Position numbers and translations under genes: made by a program. A stretch of DNA of 64,000 bases from Polynucleobacter sp. MWH-Svant-W18 (GTDB lineage Bacteria > Pseudomonadota > Gammaproteobacteria > Burkholderiales > Burkholderiaceae). The stretch spans positions 434,001 through 498,000 of the forward strand of contig NZ_CP061293.1 in assembly GCF_018687495.1 (NCBI RefSeq), given 5' to 3'. The stretch's first letter is position 1. The number at the start of each line of letters is the position of its first letter. The notes beneath the pieces are model-generated. The model made no database searches. It was not told the origin of the DNA and was given only the letters and a program-made list of their open reading frames with translations. Of this stretch, positions 1 to 8,876 are shown piece by piece.

Positions 1-564
1 CTCTTGCTTAAAGATGCTTCCGACAGTTGGGGCTTTGCCGTTTACTAAAAAAGTCTCTGCAAATCCTGGGATAGGGCTAAGCTCCTGAGCCTTCTTTGCA
101 GTTAGGCTCGACTGGCTGAAGGTGACAGGTGTTCCGGCTTCGGCATAGTGAATCGCATCAGCAAGAAGACGGGCAAGAGGGAGTTTGCCACCCAGCCCTT
201 GTTTAGATAGCTGATGCGCTGCTCCCCAGCCGGAAATAGTTCCAGCAACTGTATTGGCGGCTACTGCACCACGAAATGGGATGGCCTTAGTGATGCCACG
301 TTCTGCATACCATTGTTTAGTGGCCAATCCAGCAGCTGCTCCACAGGCATCAATTCCACCCATTGCTTTGCCCGGAGAATGAATGACCCAGAAGGAGTCT
401 CCGCCAATAGAGTTCATATGGGGATAGACCACAGCGATAGTTGCAGCAGCAGCCACCATGGCTTCTAGGGCATTGCCACCTTCTCGCAAAACTGATAATG
501 CTGATTCTGAAGCTAAGGAGTGTGGCGCAACCGCCATTCCTCTAATTCCCCATTTTGGTTGCAT
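1..564 (-). CDS. gamma-glutamyltransferase family protein, N-terminal part
   Basis: The frame is open from an ATG at 564 to the left edge, giving the first 188 residues; the C-terminal half with the catalytic Thr lies outside. The start follows a GGAG Shine-Dalgarno. The N-terminus (GMAVAPHSLASESALSVLREGGNALEA, in two overlapping blocks typical of the family) and the later NSIGGDSFWVI and AVAANTVAGTISGW stretches match the Ntn-hydrolase gamma-glutamyltranspeptidase fold, which cleaves gamma-glutamyl bonds. No signal peptide is visible, unlike periplasmic E. coli Ggt, so a cytoplasmic enzyme or a GGT-like acylase is possible. Family is fairly certain, substrate unknown. Confidence 0.8.
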   Translation of the reverse strand, partial: MQPKWGIRGMAVAPHSLASESALSVLREGGNALEAMVAAAATIAVVYPHMNSIGGDSFWVIHSPGKAMGGIDACGAAAGLATKQWYAERGITKAIPFRGAVAANTVAGTISGWGAAHQLSKQGLGGKLPLARLLADAIHYAEAGTPVTFSQSSLTAKKAQELSPIPGFAETFLVNGKAPTVGSIFKQE

Positions 565-680
565 ATTTCATCTCCAGTTCAATAATGAATTTTGTTATGT
601 CCGTATTGTATGGCTCATGCATATAGTCGCCTGACTTGTTATGCACAAATTTGGTTAGCCTAATTAAGCTGTATTGGGAT

Positions 681-923
681 TTAGCTTTTAAAGAAATTCA
701 GCTTTTCAGACCTTTGTAAACGCTTTAAGCGGAGCTCGGCTTTAGAGGCTTCAGATCGATCCGGGTGCTCTTGGGTAGCCAAGAGGATGACTGGTCTACG
801 AGACCTGGTATAGCGCGCACCTTGTCCTGAATTGTGGGCTTCCAGGCGATGTTCTAAACGGTTAGTGATGCCCGCATAGTAGCTGCCGTCAGCACATTCT
901 AAAAGGTAAACAAGCCAGGTCAA
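681..923 (-). CDS. GIY-YIG nuclease family protein (UPF0213-like)
   Basis: An 80-residue protein made almost wholly of a GIY-YIG domain: VYLLECADGSYYAGITN carries the two beta strands of the motif (VYLL and YYAGI), followed by a helix with basic residues. Small stand-alone members such as E. coli YhbQ have weak or unclear DNA nuclease activity. The only in-frame start I find is TTG at 923, without a Shine-Dalgarno of its own. It overlaps the stop of an 18-codon ORF that does have one (920-976), so translation may be coupled. It is divergent from clpB and shares a 94-bp intergenic region with it. Confidence 0.75.
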   Translation of the reverse strand: MTWLVYLLECADGSYYAGITNRLEHRLEAHNSGQGARYTRSRRPVILLATQEHPDRSEASKAELRLKRLQRSEKLNFFKS

Positions 924-976
924 AGTAGGGGTAAATTCGCTGAAAAAGAGGGTGAAAAAGCCTTGAATTTTGGCAT
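920..976 (-). CDS. possible 18-codon leader ORF before the GIY-YIG gene
   Basis: ATG at 976 is preceded by AAGGAC four bases upstream, a good ribosome binding site. The ORF encodes MPKFKAFSPSFSANLPLL and ends with a TGA overlapping the TTG start of the downstream gene (TTGA overlap), the geometry of termination-reinitiation. It could be a leader peptide, or the remains of an N-terminus separated by a frameshift. I see no homology to anything I know. It overlaps the clpB promoter on the other strand. Confidence 0.35.
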   Translation of the reverse strand: MPKFKAFSPSFSANLPLL

Positions 977-990
977 ATTGTCCTTATATT
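962..990 (+). promoter_or_regulatory. candidate heat-shock (sigma-32) promoter of clpB
   Basis: CTTGAA at 962-967 and CCTTATAT at 982-989 are separated by 14 bases. This fits the sigma-32 consensus CTTGAAA-N11-16-CCCCATNT in most positions. An overlapping sigma-70 reading is also possible (TTGAAT at 963, TATATT at 985, spacer 16). The site lies 28 bases upstream of the clpB ATG. Heat-shock control of clpB is usual in proteobacteria; the site itself is seen only as a motif match. Confidence 0.55.
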
Positions 991-1017
991 CTATAGATAG
1001 ATATCTGGAGTTTAAAA

Positions 1018-3621
1018 ATGAGAATAGATAAATTAACAACCAAATTTCAAGAGGCACTTAGCGAGGCTCAAAGTATCGCTCTAGCCAAAGACAATCAATA
1101 TATTGAGCCTGCCCACGTTCTACTGGCAATGTTGCGTGATTCTGATGGCGCAGCTAAAAGTTTATTAACCCGTGCTGGCGTTAACGTTCCAGGCCTGGAA
1201 AAAGGCGTAGAAAAGGTGATCAGCAACTTGCCAGAAGTCCAAGGCACTAGCGGTGAAGTTCAAGTAGGACGTGAGCTGAGCAATTGGTTGAACTTATGTG
1301 AAAAAGAAGCCAATAAACGTAATGACCAGTTTATTGCTGGTGAACTATTTTTGCTGGTAGTTGCGGATGACAAAGGTGAGCTCGGTAAAGTGGCTCGCGA
1401 GAATGGATTAAATCGTAAATCGTTAGAAGCGGCTATTGATTTAGTGCGCGGAGGAGAATCAGTGAATAGTGCAGATGCCGAAGGTCAACGTGAAGCCCTC
1501 AAAAAATACACGGTCGATTTAACAGAGCGTGCTCGTATGGGTAAACTTGATCCAGTGATTGGTCGTGATGATGAGATTCGTCGCACCATTCAGATCTTAC
1601 AGCGTCGCGGTAAGAATAACCCTGTGCTCATTGGTGAGCCTGGTGTTGGTAAAACTGCAATTGTGGAAGGCTTGGCACAACGTATTGTGAACGGCGAAGT
1701 TCCTGAGACTCTAAAAGATAAGCGCGTCTTGGTCTTAGATATGGCCTTGCTCCTAGCGGGTGCAAAGTATCGTGGAGAATTTGAAGAGCGCCTCAAAGCT
1801 GTTCTCAGTGATGTTGCTAAAGACGAAGGTCAAACCATCATCTTTATCGATGAAATTCATACGATGGTTGGTGCTGGCAAAGGTGATGGTGCCATGGATG
1901 CTGGCAATATGCTGAAGCCTGCCTTAGCGCGTGGTGAATTGCATTGCATCGGTGCAACCACTTTAGATGAGTACCGTAAGTACATCGAAAAAGATCCTGC
2001 ACTAGAGCGCCGTTTCCAAAAAGTGATGGTAGAAGAGCCGAGCGTTGAGGCAACCATTGCTATCTTGCGTGGCTTGCAAGAGCGTTATGAGCTACACCAC
2101 GGTATTGAGATTACCGACCCAGCGATTGTGGCTGCTGCAGAGTTATCCCATCGTTATATCACTGATCGTTTCTTGCCAGATAAAGCAATCGACCTCATTG
2201 ATGAAGCCGGTTCACGTATTCGAATGGAGATTGATTCCAAGCCTGAGGTAATGGATAAGCTTGATCGTCGCTTAATACAGCTAAAAATTGAGCGTGAAGC
2301 GGTTAAGAAAGAAAAAGATGAAGCTTCTCAAAAACGCCTTGGTTTGATTGAGGATGAGATCAAGCGCTTAGGCGCTGAATATGCTGACCTGGAGGAAATC
2401 TGGAAAGCAGAGAAGGGCGCTGTGTTGGGTGCTGCGCATCTCAAAGAAGAAATCGAAAAAGTACGTGCCGATATTGTGAAGTTGCAACGTGAAGGCAAGC
2501 TTGAGAAAGTTGCCGAGTTGCAATACAGCAAATTACCTGAGTTAGAGGCAAAGCTGAAATCTGCTGCCGCTGCGGAAGCAAAGGGCGATAAAGACGGCGT
2601 AGTGAAAAATAAACTCTTGCGTACGCAAGTCGGTGCCGAAGAAATTGCCGAAGTGGTTTCTCGTGCTACGGGTATCCCTGTATCAAAAATGATGCAAGGC
2701 GAGCGCGACAAACTGCTCAAAATGGAAGAGTTGCTACACAAGCGTGTGGTTGGTCAAGAAGAAGCGATTCGGGCGGTTTCTGATGCCATCCGTCGTTCCC
2801 GTGCTGGTTTATCTGAGGAGAATCGTCCATATGGATCATTCTTGTTCTTAGGGCCTACCGGTGTAGGTAAGACTGAGCTATGCAAGGCTTTGGCTGGCTT
2901 CTTGTTTGATAGTGAAGATCACCTCATTCGGATTGATATGAGTGAGTTCATGGAAAAGCATAGCGTTGCTCGTTTAATTGGTGCGCCTCCCGGTTATGTT
3001 GGTTACGAAGAAGGTGGCTACCTGACCGAGCAAGTGCGTCGCCATCCATACAGCGTCATTCTGTTTGATGAAATCGAAAAAGCACATCCTGATGTCTTTA
3101 ACATTCTCTTGCAAGTGCTCGATGATGGCCGTTTGACGGATGGTCAAGGTCGTACTGTTGACTTTAAGAACACTGTGATTGTGATGACCAGCAATATTGG
3201 TTCGCATTTGATCCAATCTATGGCAGACAAGAAGCAATCTGAAATTAAAGAAGCGGTATTTGAAGAGCTGAAGAATCACTTCCGTCCAGAGTTCTTGAAT
3301 CGAATCGATGAGATCGTGGTCTTCCATGGTCTTGATAAAGGCAATATTGCGAATATCGCTAAGATCTTGCTCAAAAACTTGTCTGATCGTTTGGCAAAAG
3401 TGGATATGCAGCTTGAAGTTTCTGATGCTGCCTTGAATAAGATCGCTGAAGTAGGCTTTGATCCAGTATTTGGAGCGAGACCGCTGAAGCGCGCCATTCA
3501 GCAACACATTGAGAACCCAGTCTCCAAGATGATTTTGGAAGGCAAGTTTGGTCCTAAGGATGTGGTGCCTGTTGATGTGGATAAAAAAGGTGAATTTAGT
3601 TTTACCAGGCAAGTGCACTAA
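1018..3621 (+). CDS. clpB: ATP-dependent disaggregase ClpB
   Basis: An 867-residue Hsp100 AAA+ chaperone that threads aggregated proteins through a hexameric ring with help from DnaK/DnaJ/GrpE in the cytoplasm. The Clp N domain (about 1-145) is followed by AAA1 with Walker A GEPGVGKT at 206. A charged coiled-coil middle domain (about 400-525, rich in Lys/Glu) distinguishes it from ClpA. AAA2 has Walker A GPTGVGKT at 612, followed by the C-terminal D2-small domain. Length equals the family norm. The ATG is preceded by GGAG. It sits alone behind a heat-shock-like promoter; the MFS gene follows after 53 bases with only a hairpin lacking a T tract between them. Confidence 0.97.
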   Translation: MRIDKLTTKFQEALSEAQSIALAKDNQYIEPAHVLLAMLRDSDGAAKSLLTRAGVNVPGLEKGVEKVISNLPEVQGTSGEVQVGRELSNWLNLCEKEANKRNDQFIAGELFLLVVADDKGELGKVARENGLNRKSLEAAIDLVRGGESVNSADAEGQREALKKYTVDLTERARMGKLDPVIGRDDEIRRTIQILQRRGKNNPVLIGEPGVGKTAIVEGLAQRIVNGEVPETLKDKRVLVLDMALLLAGAKYRGEFEERLKAVLSDVAKDEGQTIIFIDEIHTMVGAGKGDGAMDAGNMLKPALARGELHCIGATTLDEYRKYIEKDPALERRFQKVMVEEPSVEATIAILRGLQERYELHHGIEITDPAIVAAAELSHRYITDRFLPDKAIDLIDEAGSRIRMEIDSKPEVMDKLDRRLIQLKIEREAVKKEKDEASQKRLGLIEDEIKRLGAEYADLEEIWKAEKGAVLGAAHLKEEIEKVRADIVKLQREGKLEKVAELQYSKLPELEAKLKSAAAAEAKGDKDGVVKNKLLRTQVGAEEIAEVVSRATGIPVSKMMQGERDKLLKMEELLHKRVVGQEEAIRAVSDAIRRSRAGLSEENRPYGSFLFLGPTGVGKTELCKALAGFLFDSEDHLIRIDMSEFMEKHSVARLIGAPPGYVGYEEGGYLTEQVRRHPYSVILFDEIEKAHPDVFNILLQVLDDGRLTDGQGRTVDFKNTVIVMTSNIGSHLIQSMADKKQSEIKEAVFEELKNHFRPEFLNRIDEIVVFHGLDKGNIANIAKILLKNLSDRLAKVDMQLEVSDAALNKIAEVGFDPVFGARPLKRAIQQHIENPVSKMILEGKFGPKDVVPVDVDKKGEFSFTRQVH

Positions 3622-3674
3622 GCAGTAAGCAATGGAGTTCAGCAGAAATCTTTCTGCGCCAGTAAACTCGGTAC

Positions 3675-4913
3675 ATGACTGTTGCCCTCACTAGTAGGCG
3701 TGCCAGTGATGTCCGGGTTATTGCTCTCATTAGCCTAGCGCACGGCAGCTCTCACTTCTTTCATCTGATTCTGCCGCCCATGTTCCCATGGCTAAAGGCA
3801 GATTTTGGCTTTAACTATGCTGAGCTTGGATTGCTCATGACCATTTTTTTTGTGGTCTCTTGTATGGTTCAAGCCGCTTCTGGTTTTTTAGTTGATCGCA
3901 TTGGAGCGCGCCCTGTTTTATTTGCTGGGATTGGACTCTTGGTATTGGCCGCTCTCATTTACTCTCAGAGTGTGGGTTACTGGACTTTGGTTTTGGGTGC
4001 AGTAGTTGCTGGTTGCGGTAATGGTATTTTTCATCCAGTCGATTACACACTCATTAATCATAAAATTTCTCCAGCTAACTTGCCCTATGCCTATTCTATT
4101 CATGGACTCGCAGGCTATCTAGGGTGGGCCGCTGCCCCAGCCTTTATGGTGGCTGTGACTACGCTATTTGATTGGCGTATTGCCTTCTTGGCTGCAGCAG
4201 CGCTTGAAGCTTTGATCCTCGTAACGCTTTGGCTCAATCGTGCACGTTTAGTAGATGACGTTCATGCACGCAGAGCAGAGTCTGAAAGTAAGCATGCTGA
4301 AAATAATCCAGGTGCTGCTCCACTGACTACCTTTGGCTTTATGAGGCTACCTGCTGTTTGGCTTTGCTGGATTTTCTTTTTCTTCAGCATGGCGGCAACC
4401 ACTGGGCTGCAATCATTTGCACCGACTGCGCTTTTTAAAATTTATGATCTTGCAGTCAGTTCCGGTAATTATTATTTGACTCTCATGTCAATTGGTGGTG
4501 CGGGCGGAATGTTGTTAGGCGCTTTTCTTGCTACTCGCCTGAAAGTACCAGAAAGAATTATCACTCTGTGCTTCACTGTCAACATTGCGATGGGATTACT
4601 GTTGGCAAGCGGCTTCGTGCCCTTAGAGATCATTGTGTTGGCTTTTATAGTGATCGGTCTTGGTTTAGGTATTGCTGCCCCATCTCGTGACCTGATGATT
4701 CGTAATGCAACACCGTCAGGCTCGTCGGGTAGGGTGTACGGGATTGTGTATTCGGGGATAGATTTGGGTGCCGCCTTAAGCCCTCTGATGTTTGGCATAT
4801 TCCTAGATAGCGGCCTGCCAAAACTATTATTTATTGGCGTTGCCGTTCTCCAGCTCATGATCATTTTGACCGGATTTAAGGTATCTACTCTTGGGCATGC
4901 TAAATCTGCTTGA
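3675..4913 (+). CDS. major facilitator superfamily transporter
   Basis: A 412-residue membrane protein with about 12 hydrophobic segments in two halves, separated by a charged cytoplasmic loop (HARRAESESKHAENN, about 197-213). The MFS motif A between helices 2 and 3 is present (GFLVDRIGARPVL). The helix-4 region contains a GNGIFHP stretch that recalls the fosmidomycin-resistance-like (Fsr) branch. Substrate cannot be told. The Shine-Dalgarno is weak. It lies between clpB and aceA on the same strand but is separated from aceA by about 290 bases, so it is probably not part of the aceA unit. Confidence 0.8.
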   Translation: MTVALTSRRASDVRVIALISLAHGSSHFFHLILPPMFPWLKADFGFNYAELGLLMTIFFVVSCMVQAASGFLVDRIGARPVLFAGIGLLVLAALIYSQSVGYWTLVLGAVVAGCGNGIFHPVDYTLINHKISPANLPYAYSIHGLAGYLGWAAAPAFMVAVTTLFDWRIAFLAAAALEALILVTLWLNRARLVDDVHARRAESESKHAENNPGAAPLTTFGFMRLPAVWLCWIFFFFSMAATTGLQSFAPTALFKIYDLAVSSGNYYLTLMSIGGAGGMLLGAFLATRLKVPERIITLCFTVNIAMGLLLASGFVPLEIIVLAFIVIGLGLGIAAPSRDLMIRNATPSGSSGRVYGIVYSGIDLGAALSPLMFGIFLDSGLPKLLFIGVAVLQLMIILTGFKVSTLGHAKSA

Positions 4914-5207
4914 ACAGTAGGCATTAGCTTCCACAATATGAAATGTCATTACGCTGCGTAAAATGCAGTGCAATATATTCTGCTGGAGTTCATTTCAAAC
5001 AGTGATCTAATCTTTCGCATTATAAAAATAAAAAGATAAGTTACTGTTTTTAATAGTTTTATTATTTTTGCAAATACTGTAAATTTTTCTTGCTAGCTTT
5101 CTTGAAGTGTCTAAACTCTTATATAAGACATAAGACTTGATTGGCTTCTTCATCAGTCCAAATGGTCCAACATTATTGAAGTACCTGTTTAACTTAGGGA
5201 GAAAAAC
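4914..5207 (+). promoter_or_regulatory. AT-rich upstream region of aceA with two palindromes
   Basis: This is the longest AT-rich gene-free stretch in the first half. It holds a TTTGCAAA octamer at 5067-5074 and a perfect 12-base palindrome TCTTATATAAGA at 5117-5128, followed by a near copy of its right half (CATAAGAC). TTTGCAAA resembles sites of RamB/ScfR-type acyl-CoA metabolism regulators known to control isocitrate lyase in other bacteria; that link is a guess here. I could not pick a convincing -35/-10 pair. An antisense frame of 78 codons in this stretch has no ribosome binding site and looks spurious. Confidence 0.35.
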
Positions 5208-6506
5208 ATGGCAGATCGCAAAGCAGAAATTGCAGCAATTCAAAAAGATTGGGATACCAACCCACGTTGGAAAGGTATTACCCGTGGCTACACAGCAGAA
5301 GACGTTGTTCGTCTGCGTGGTTCATTAAAGATTGAGCACACATTGGCTAAGCATGGAGCTGAGAAGCTTTGGGACTTGGTAAACAATGAAGCTTACGTTA
5401 ACTGCTTAGGTGCTTTGACTGGTGGTCAAGCAATGCAGCAAGTTAAAGCAGGTATTCAAGCAATTTATTTGTCTGGTTGGCAAGTTGCTGCTGACGGTAA
5501 CTCTTATGCAGCGATGTATCCAGACCAATCTTTGTATCCAGTGGATTCAGTACCTAAGATGGTTGAGCGTATTAATAACTCATTTCAACGTGCTGATGAG
5601 ATTCAAACTGCTAAAGGCATTAACCCAGGCGATGCTGGCTATATTAATTACTACGCACCAATCGTTGCCGATGCTGAAGCGGGCTTCGGTGGTGTATTGA
5701 ATGCATTTGAATTGAGTAAAGCATTGATCAAGCAAGGTGCTGCCGGCGTTCACTTCGAAGACCAATTGTCTTCAGTGAAAAAATGTGGTCACTTGGGCGG
5801 TAAGGTATTGTTGCCTACAGCAGAATCTGTACAGAAATTGATCTCTGCACGTTTGGCCGCAGACGTAATGGGCGTGCCAACCATCATCTTGGCCCGTACC
5901 GATGCTGAAGCGGCTGATTTGTTGACTTCTGACTATGATGAAAACGACAAGCCATTCTTGACAGGCGAGCGCACACCAGAAGGTTTCTACAAGACTCGTA
6001 AGGGCTTGGACCAAGCGGTTTCACGTGGTTTAGCTTACGCTGCTTACGCTGATATGGTTTGGTGTGAAACAGGTACACCTGATCTTGAATTTGCTCGTCA
6101 ATTTGCTGAAGCTATTCGTGCGAAGTTCCCAGGCAAGATGTTGGCTTACAACTGCTCACCATCTTTTAACTGGAAGAAAAACTTGGACGATGCAACGATT
6201 GCGAAGTTTCAACGTGAGTTGGGTGCAATGGGTTACAAATATCAATTCATTACTCTCGCTGGTATCCACTCGATGTGGTACAACATGTACGACTTGGCGC
6301 AAGACTACTCTAAGCGTGGCATGACTGCATACGTTGAGAAAGTTCAAGAGCCAGAATTCGCTGCACGTGATCGTGGTTATACCTTCGTTTCACATCAGCA
6401 AGAAGTTGGTACTGGTTACTTCGACGACGTTACTACCGTGATTCAAGGTGGCAAGTCTTCTGTAACTGCACTGACTGGTTCTACTGAAGAAGAGCAGTTC
6501 CATTAA
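5208..6506 (+). CDS. aceA: isocitrate lyase
   Basis: A 432-residue enzyme cleaving isocitrate to succinate and glyoxylate, the first step of the glyoxylate shunt used on acetate and fatty acids. The signature KKCGHLGGK is present with catalytic Cys193 (E. coli Cys195). Metal and substrate residues lie in the TIM barrel (for example [10 protein letters not shown]). Length matches the short bacterial form. GGGAGA lies seven bases before the ATG. Malate synthase is not in this window. It is a single-gene unit: a long AT-rich upstream region, then a strong terminator downstream. Confidence 0.97.
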   Translation: MADRKAEIAAIQKDWDTNPRWKGITRGYTAEDVVRLRGSLKIEHTLAKHGAEKLWDLVNNEAYVNCLGALTGGQAMQQVKAGIQAIYLSGWQVAADGNSYAAMYPDQSLYPVDSVPKMVERINNSFQRADEIQTAKGINPGDAGYINYYAPIVADAEAGFGGVLNAFELSKALIKQGAAGVHFEDQLSSVKKCGHLGGKVLLPTAESVQKLISARLAADVMGVPTIILARTDAEAADLLTSDYDENDKPFLTGERTPEGFYKTRKGLDQAVSRGLAYAAYADMVWCETGTPDLEFARQFAEAIRAKFPGKMLAYNCSPSFNWKKNLDDATIAKFQRELGAMGYKYQFITLAGIHSMWYNMYDLAQDYSKRGMTAYVEKVQEPEFAARDRGYTFVSHQQEVGTGYFDDVTTVIQGGKSSVTALTGSTEEEQFH

Positions 6507-6515
6507 GAATCCCTA

Positions 6516-6545
6516 AGTAGTACGTAGTAGCAGCGCAGTACTACT
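6516..6545 (+). repeat. inverted repeat after aceA
   Basis: AGTAGTAC at 6516-6523 pairs perfectly with GTACTACT at 6538-6545 around a 14-base loop. It begins nine bases after the aceA stop and precedes the terminator at 6561. It has no T tract; it may protect the 3' end of the mRNA. Confidence 0.45.
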
Positions 6546-6560
6546 GTGCCTTTACTGCCG

Positions 6561-6604
6561 CGGCATCTAAATTACCCCACAAGGGTGACTTAGATGCCGT
6601 TTTC
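6561..6604 (+). terminator. rho-independent terminator of aceA
   Basis: CGGCATCTAA at 6561-6570 pairs perfectly with TTAGATGCCG at 6590-6599. An inner ACCC/GGGT helix extends the stem, and the 3' arm runs into TTTT. It lies 55 bases after the aceA stop and ends 16 bases before the HIT gene. Confidence 0.8.
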
Positions 6605-6619
6605 GTATACATTCTTCCC

Positions 6620-7060
6620 ATGGCAAATTGCACACTTTGTAAAGATGATCTCAAGCCCGAAGAGGGCCAGTTGATTTGGCGTGGTGATGACTGTCGTGTC
6701 ATCCTCGTAAATGATCCTGATCTGCCAGGTTTTTGCAGGGTGATCTGGAATCGACATGTCCCTGAGATGACAGATCTGAGCTATGGTGAGCGTGAGCACC
6801 TCATGACTTTAGTGTTTGCCGTAGAAGAGGCAATACGTCACATCATGCATCCCGATAAGGTGAATGTTGCTTCACTAGGAAATATGGTTCCGCATATTCA
6901 TTGGCATGTCATCCCGAGATATAAAGACGATGCTTTTTATCCCAGCACTGCTTGGTCTCAAAGAGTTCAAGAAACTCCCGCAGCTGTTTTAGAGGAGCGA
7001 AAAAGAAAAGCTGCCCAATTACCTGATGCAATTAAAGCGGAGATTGCTTCTTTAATTTAG
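6620..7060 (+). CDS. HIT family protein (histidine triad hydrolase)
   Basis: A 146-residue protein with the histidine triad HIHWH at 92-96, where the middle His is expected to attack the alpha-phosphate of nucleotide substrates. The N-terminal CTLC pair (4-7) is also seen in related bacterial HIT proteins. The FHIT/HINT-like core occupies residues 1-105; a charged helical tail follows. The physiological substrate is unknown. The gene starts just behind the aceA terminator and is convergent with the DUF1841 gene, the two stop codons overlapping. Confidence 0.85.
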   Translation: MANCTLCKDDLKPEEGQLIWRGDDCRVILVNDPDLPGFCRVIWNRHVPEMTDLSYGEREHLMTLVFAVEEAIRHIMHPDKVNVASLGNMVPHIHWHVIPRYKDDAFYPSTAWSQRVQETPAAVLEERKRKAAQLPDAIKAEIASLI

Positions 7061-7488
7061 GCTAGTTTTTTAAGCGCCTCGAGATATTTGTCTGGACTAA
7101 GCTGCCCACCGTCGCGCTGGGCTTCCCACATTACCTGCCCTAAGCATTCCATCATGAGGTGTTGTGCCTCGTGTTTTGAACCTGTTTTTTGAGTCAGTTT
7201 TTCAGCAATCTCCCGAATACCTGGCGGCTGATTGATCGAGATCTGTTCGCTAATCGAAAGGTGCATTGAAAGATGTAAGAAGGGGTTGGTTTCTCCCCGT
7301 TCTGGTGTGTAGTCCTGCTCTAAAGCGCCCTCAGGATCGGAGAGGATGGCATGGTATTCAGGATGTTCTGCCATCCAATCGCTAGCCATAGTTTCCATGG
7401 AATCAAGAATGTGACCATCCGTTTTCTTCTTCCAAGTGTCGCAGAAAAAGCGTCGCACCTCTTCACGGGTTGGATTAAATATTGCCAC
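7057..7488 (-). CDS. DUF1841 family protein
   Basis: A conserved betaproteobacterial protein of unknown function, 143 residues if started at GTG 7488. That start has AGGG seven bases upstream and gives MAIFNPTREEVRRFF, the usual beginning of the family. A longer frame begins at 7536 but would overlap nth by 62 bases; with GTG the overlap is 14 bases. The central block HLSMHLSISEQ...QPPGI is family-typical. It forms the third gene of rnfB-nth-DUF1841, an order common in Betaproteobacteria. Confidence 0.8.
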   Translation of the reverse strand: MAIFNPTREEVRRFFCDTWKKKTDGHILDSMETMASDWMAEHPEYHAILSDPEGALEQDYTPERGETNPFLHLSMHLSISEQISINQPPGIREIAEKLTQKTGSKHEAQHLMMECLGQVMWEAQRDGGQLSPDKYLEALKKLA

Positions 7489-8134
7489 GAACTTTTCCCT
7501 TGCCAGTTTTTTGTTTAAAGCTACATAGTGGCTCAACTATACATTGGGCGCAATCTGGATTGCGTGCTTTGCAAGTGTATCTGCCATGCAAAATAAGCCA
7601 ATGATGGGCATCCAAAAGATATTCTTTGGGCACCCGTTTTAGTAATTGTTCTTCAACCTTCGCCACATCTTTGCCCGGTGCTAAGCCGGTTCGATTCGAC
7701 ACTCTAAAGATATGAGTATCGACTGCAATAGTGGGCTGCCCAAATGCGGTATTGAGAATCACGTTTGCTGTTTTTCGACCTACCCCTGGTAGAGCTTCTA
7801 ATTCTTCCCGAGTTTGCGGCACTTCTCCTGCGTGCTGATCGATTAACAAGCGACAAGTTTCTTGAATATGCTTGCCCTTAGAATTAAATAAACCAATGTG
7901 CTGAATAAAGGGCCTTACCCCTTCCTCTCCCAAATCTAATAGGGCTTGTGGAGCATTGGCAATCTTGAAAAGTTTGCGCGTACCTTTGTTGACTGAGACA
8001 TCTGTTGCTTGTGCGGAGAGTAAAACGGCAATAAGTAACTCAAATGGGGAGGTGTACTCGAGTTCTGTGGTGGGTTTTGGATTATTGGCCTTGAGTTGCT
8101 CAAAAAAAGCTCGCCGTTTTTCTGGGTTCATCAT
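7475..8134 (-). CDS. nth: endonuclease III (DNA glycosylase/AP lyase)
   Basis: A 219-residue base-excision repair enzyme removing oxidised pyrimidines. It has the helix-hairpin-helix LPGVGRKT with catalytic Lys121, catalytic Asp139 in VDTHIFRV, and the C-terminal [4Fe-4S] ligands in the spacing C-X6-C-X2-C-X5-C. The ATG overlaps the rnfB stop as ATGA, so the two are translationally coupled. A basic tail of about 14 residues follows the cluster. Confidence 0.96.
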   Translation of the reverse strand: MMNPEKRRAFFEQLKANNPKPTTELEYTSPFELLIAVLLSAQATDVSVNKGTRKLFKIANAPQALLDLGEEGVRPFIQHIGLFNSKGKHIQETCRLLIDQHAGEVPQTREELEALPGVGRKTANVILNTAFGQPTIAVDTHIFRVSNRTGLAPGKDVAKVEEQLLKRVPKEYLLDAHHWLILHGRYTCKARNPDCAQCIVEPLCSFKQKTGKGKVRGNI

Positions 8135-8823
8135 TTTTGTTGTTGTGCCCGAGTAATAGCTGCAGCAATGATGGCGCGTTTGCGTTCCTGTTCTTGCTTT
8201 TCTGCATCCGATCTTGGCTGGTCAGCATTTACTGCTGCTAATTTTGCGGCTGCCTTTTTAGCTAAACGCTCATCGTTATCTTTTTTCTCTCTATCAAGAC
8301 GTTGCTCTCGATCGTGATAGCGTTTACGCGAAATATCTGCCAGATCGCTTGACCATGCGTTCCAACCAGTTTGACCACCGGTGACATCAATCATGCTGAT
8401 GCAATCGACTGGGCAGGGCGGAATACACAAATCACAACCAGTACACCATTCCGTGAGAACGACGTGCATTTGTTTGGAAGCTCCCACAATGGCATCAACT
8501 GGGCATGCCTGAATACATAAGGTGCAACCAATACATTTTTGTGGGTCGATGAAGGCTATCGGCCTAGGACGTTCTATACCGCACGCAGGATCAATTGTGG
8601 GGTGCAGCTCAAAGGTGTCTTGGGGATAGATTGGAGCCAGAATCGTGCTGAGCCTTTGAATGCCTTCAACGCCTCCAGGAGGGCACCGATTTGGTAGTGC
8701 TTCACCGCTAGCGAGAGCTTCAGCATAGCCTCTGCAATCTGGATAGCCGCATTTCGTGCATTGGGTTTGAGGAAGGATATCCTCCAAGCGATCAGTAAGT
8801 TCGTTCGCTTGTGCGGTTTTCAT
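8131..8823 (-). CDS. rnfB: RnfB/RsxB-like polyferredoxin without membrane anchor
   Basis: A 230-residue iron-sulfur protein. The N-terminal Fe-S domain has Cys22, 25, 30 and 47 in the RnfB spacing; two 4Fe-4S ferredoxin motifs follow (CIGCTLCIQACP and CTGCDLCIPPCP). The C-terminal 65 residues are strongly charged and probably helical. The hydrophobic N-terminal anchor of classical RnfB is missing, and no rnfA, C, D, G or E lies nearby. It is therefore better seen as a soluble electron carrier or cluster protein of the beta rnfB-nth type than as part of a sodium-pumping Rnf complex. Confidence 0.85.
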   Translation of the reverse strand: MKTAQANELTDRLEDILPQTQCTKCGYPDCRGYAEALASGEALPNRCPPGGVEGIQRLSTILAPIYPQDTFELHPTIDPACGIERPRPIAFIDPQKCIGCTLCIQACPVDAIVGASKQMHVVLTEWCTGCDLCIPPCPVDCISMIDVTGGQTGWNAWSSDLADISRKRYHDREQRLDREKKDNDERLAKKAAAKLAAVNADQPRSDAEKQEQERKRAIIAAAITRAQQQK

Positions 8824-8876
8824 TGCTGGACGAATACATCAAAAAAGTGAGGGCCTTAGCCCCCACTCATTGGTAT

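Noticed and set aside
920..926. CTTTGAC at the end of the leader ORF as a second RF2-like frameshift site
   Set aside because: A +1 shift there leads to a stop after ten codons; the nuclease frame is the -1 frame and there is no upstream Shine-Dalgarno-like stimulator.
3642..3657. Hairpin GCAGAAA-TC-TTTCTGC after clpB
   Set aside because: The loop is only two bases and no T tract follows, so it is not a convincing terminator.
5007..5243. A 78-codon antisense frame upstream of aceA
   Set aside because: It lies in AT-rich sequence, has no ribosome binding site, overlaps the aceA start and has an odd Lys/Asn/Phe composition.
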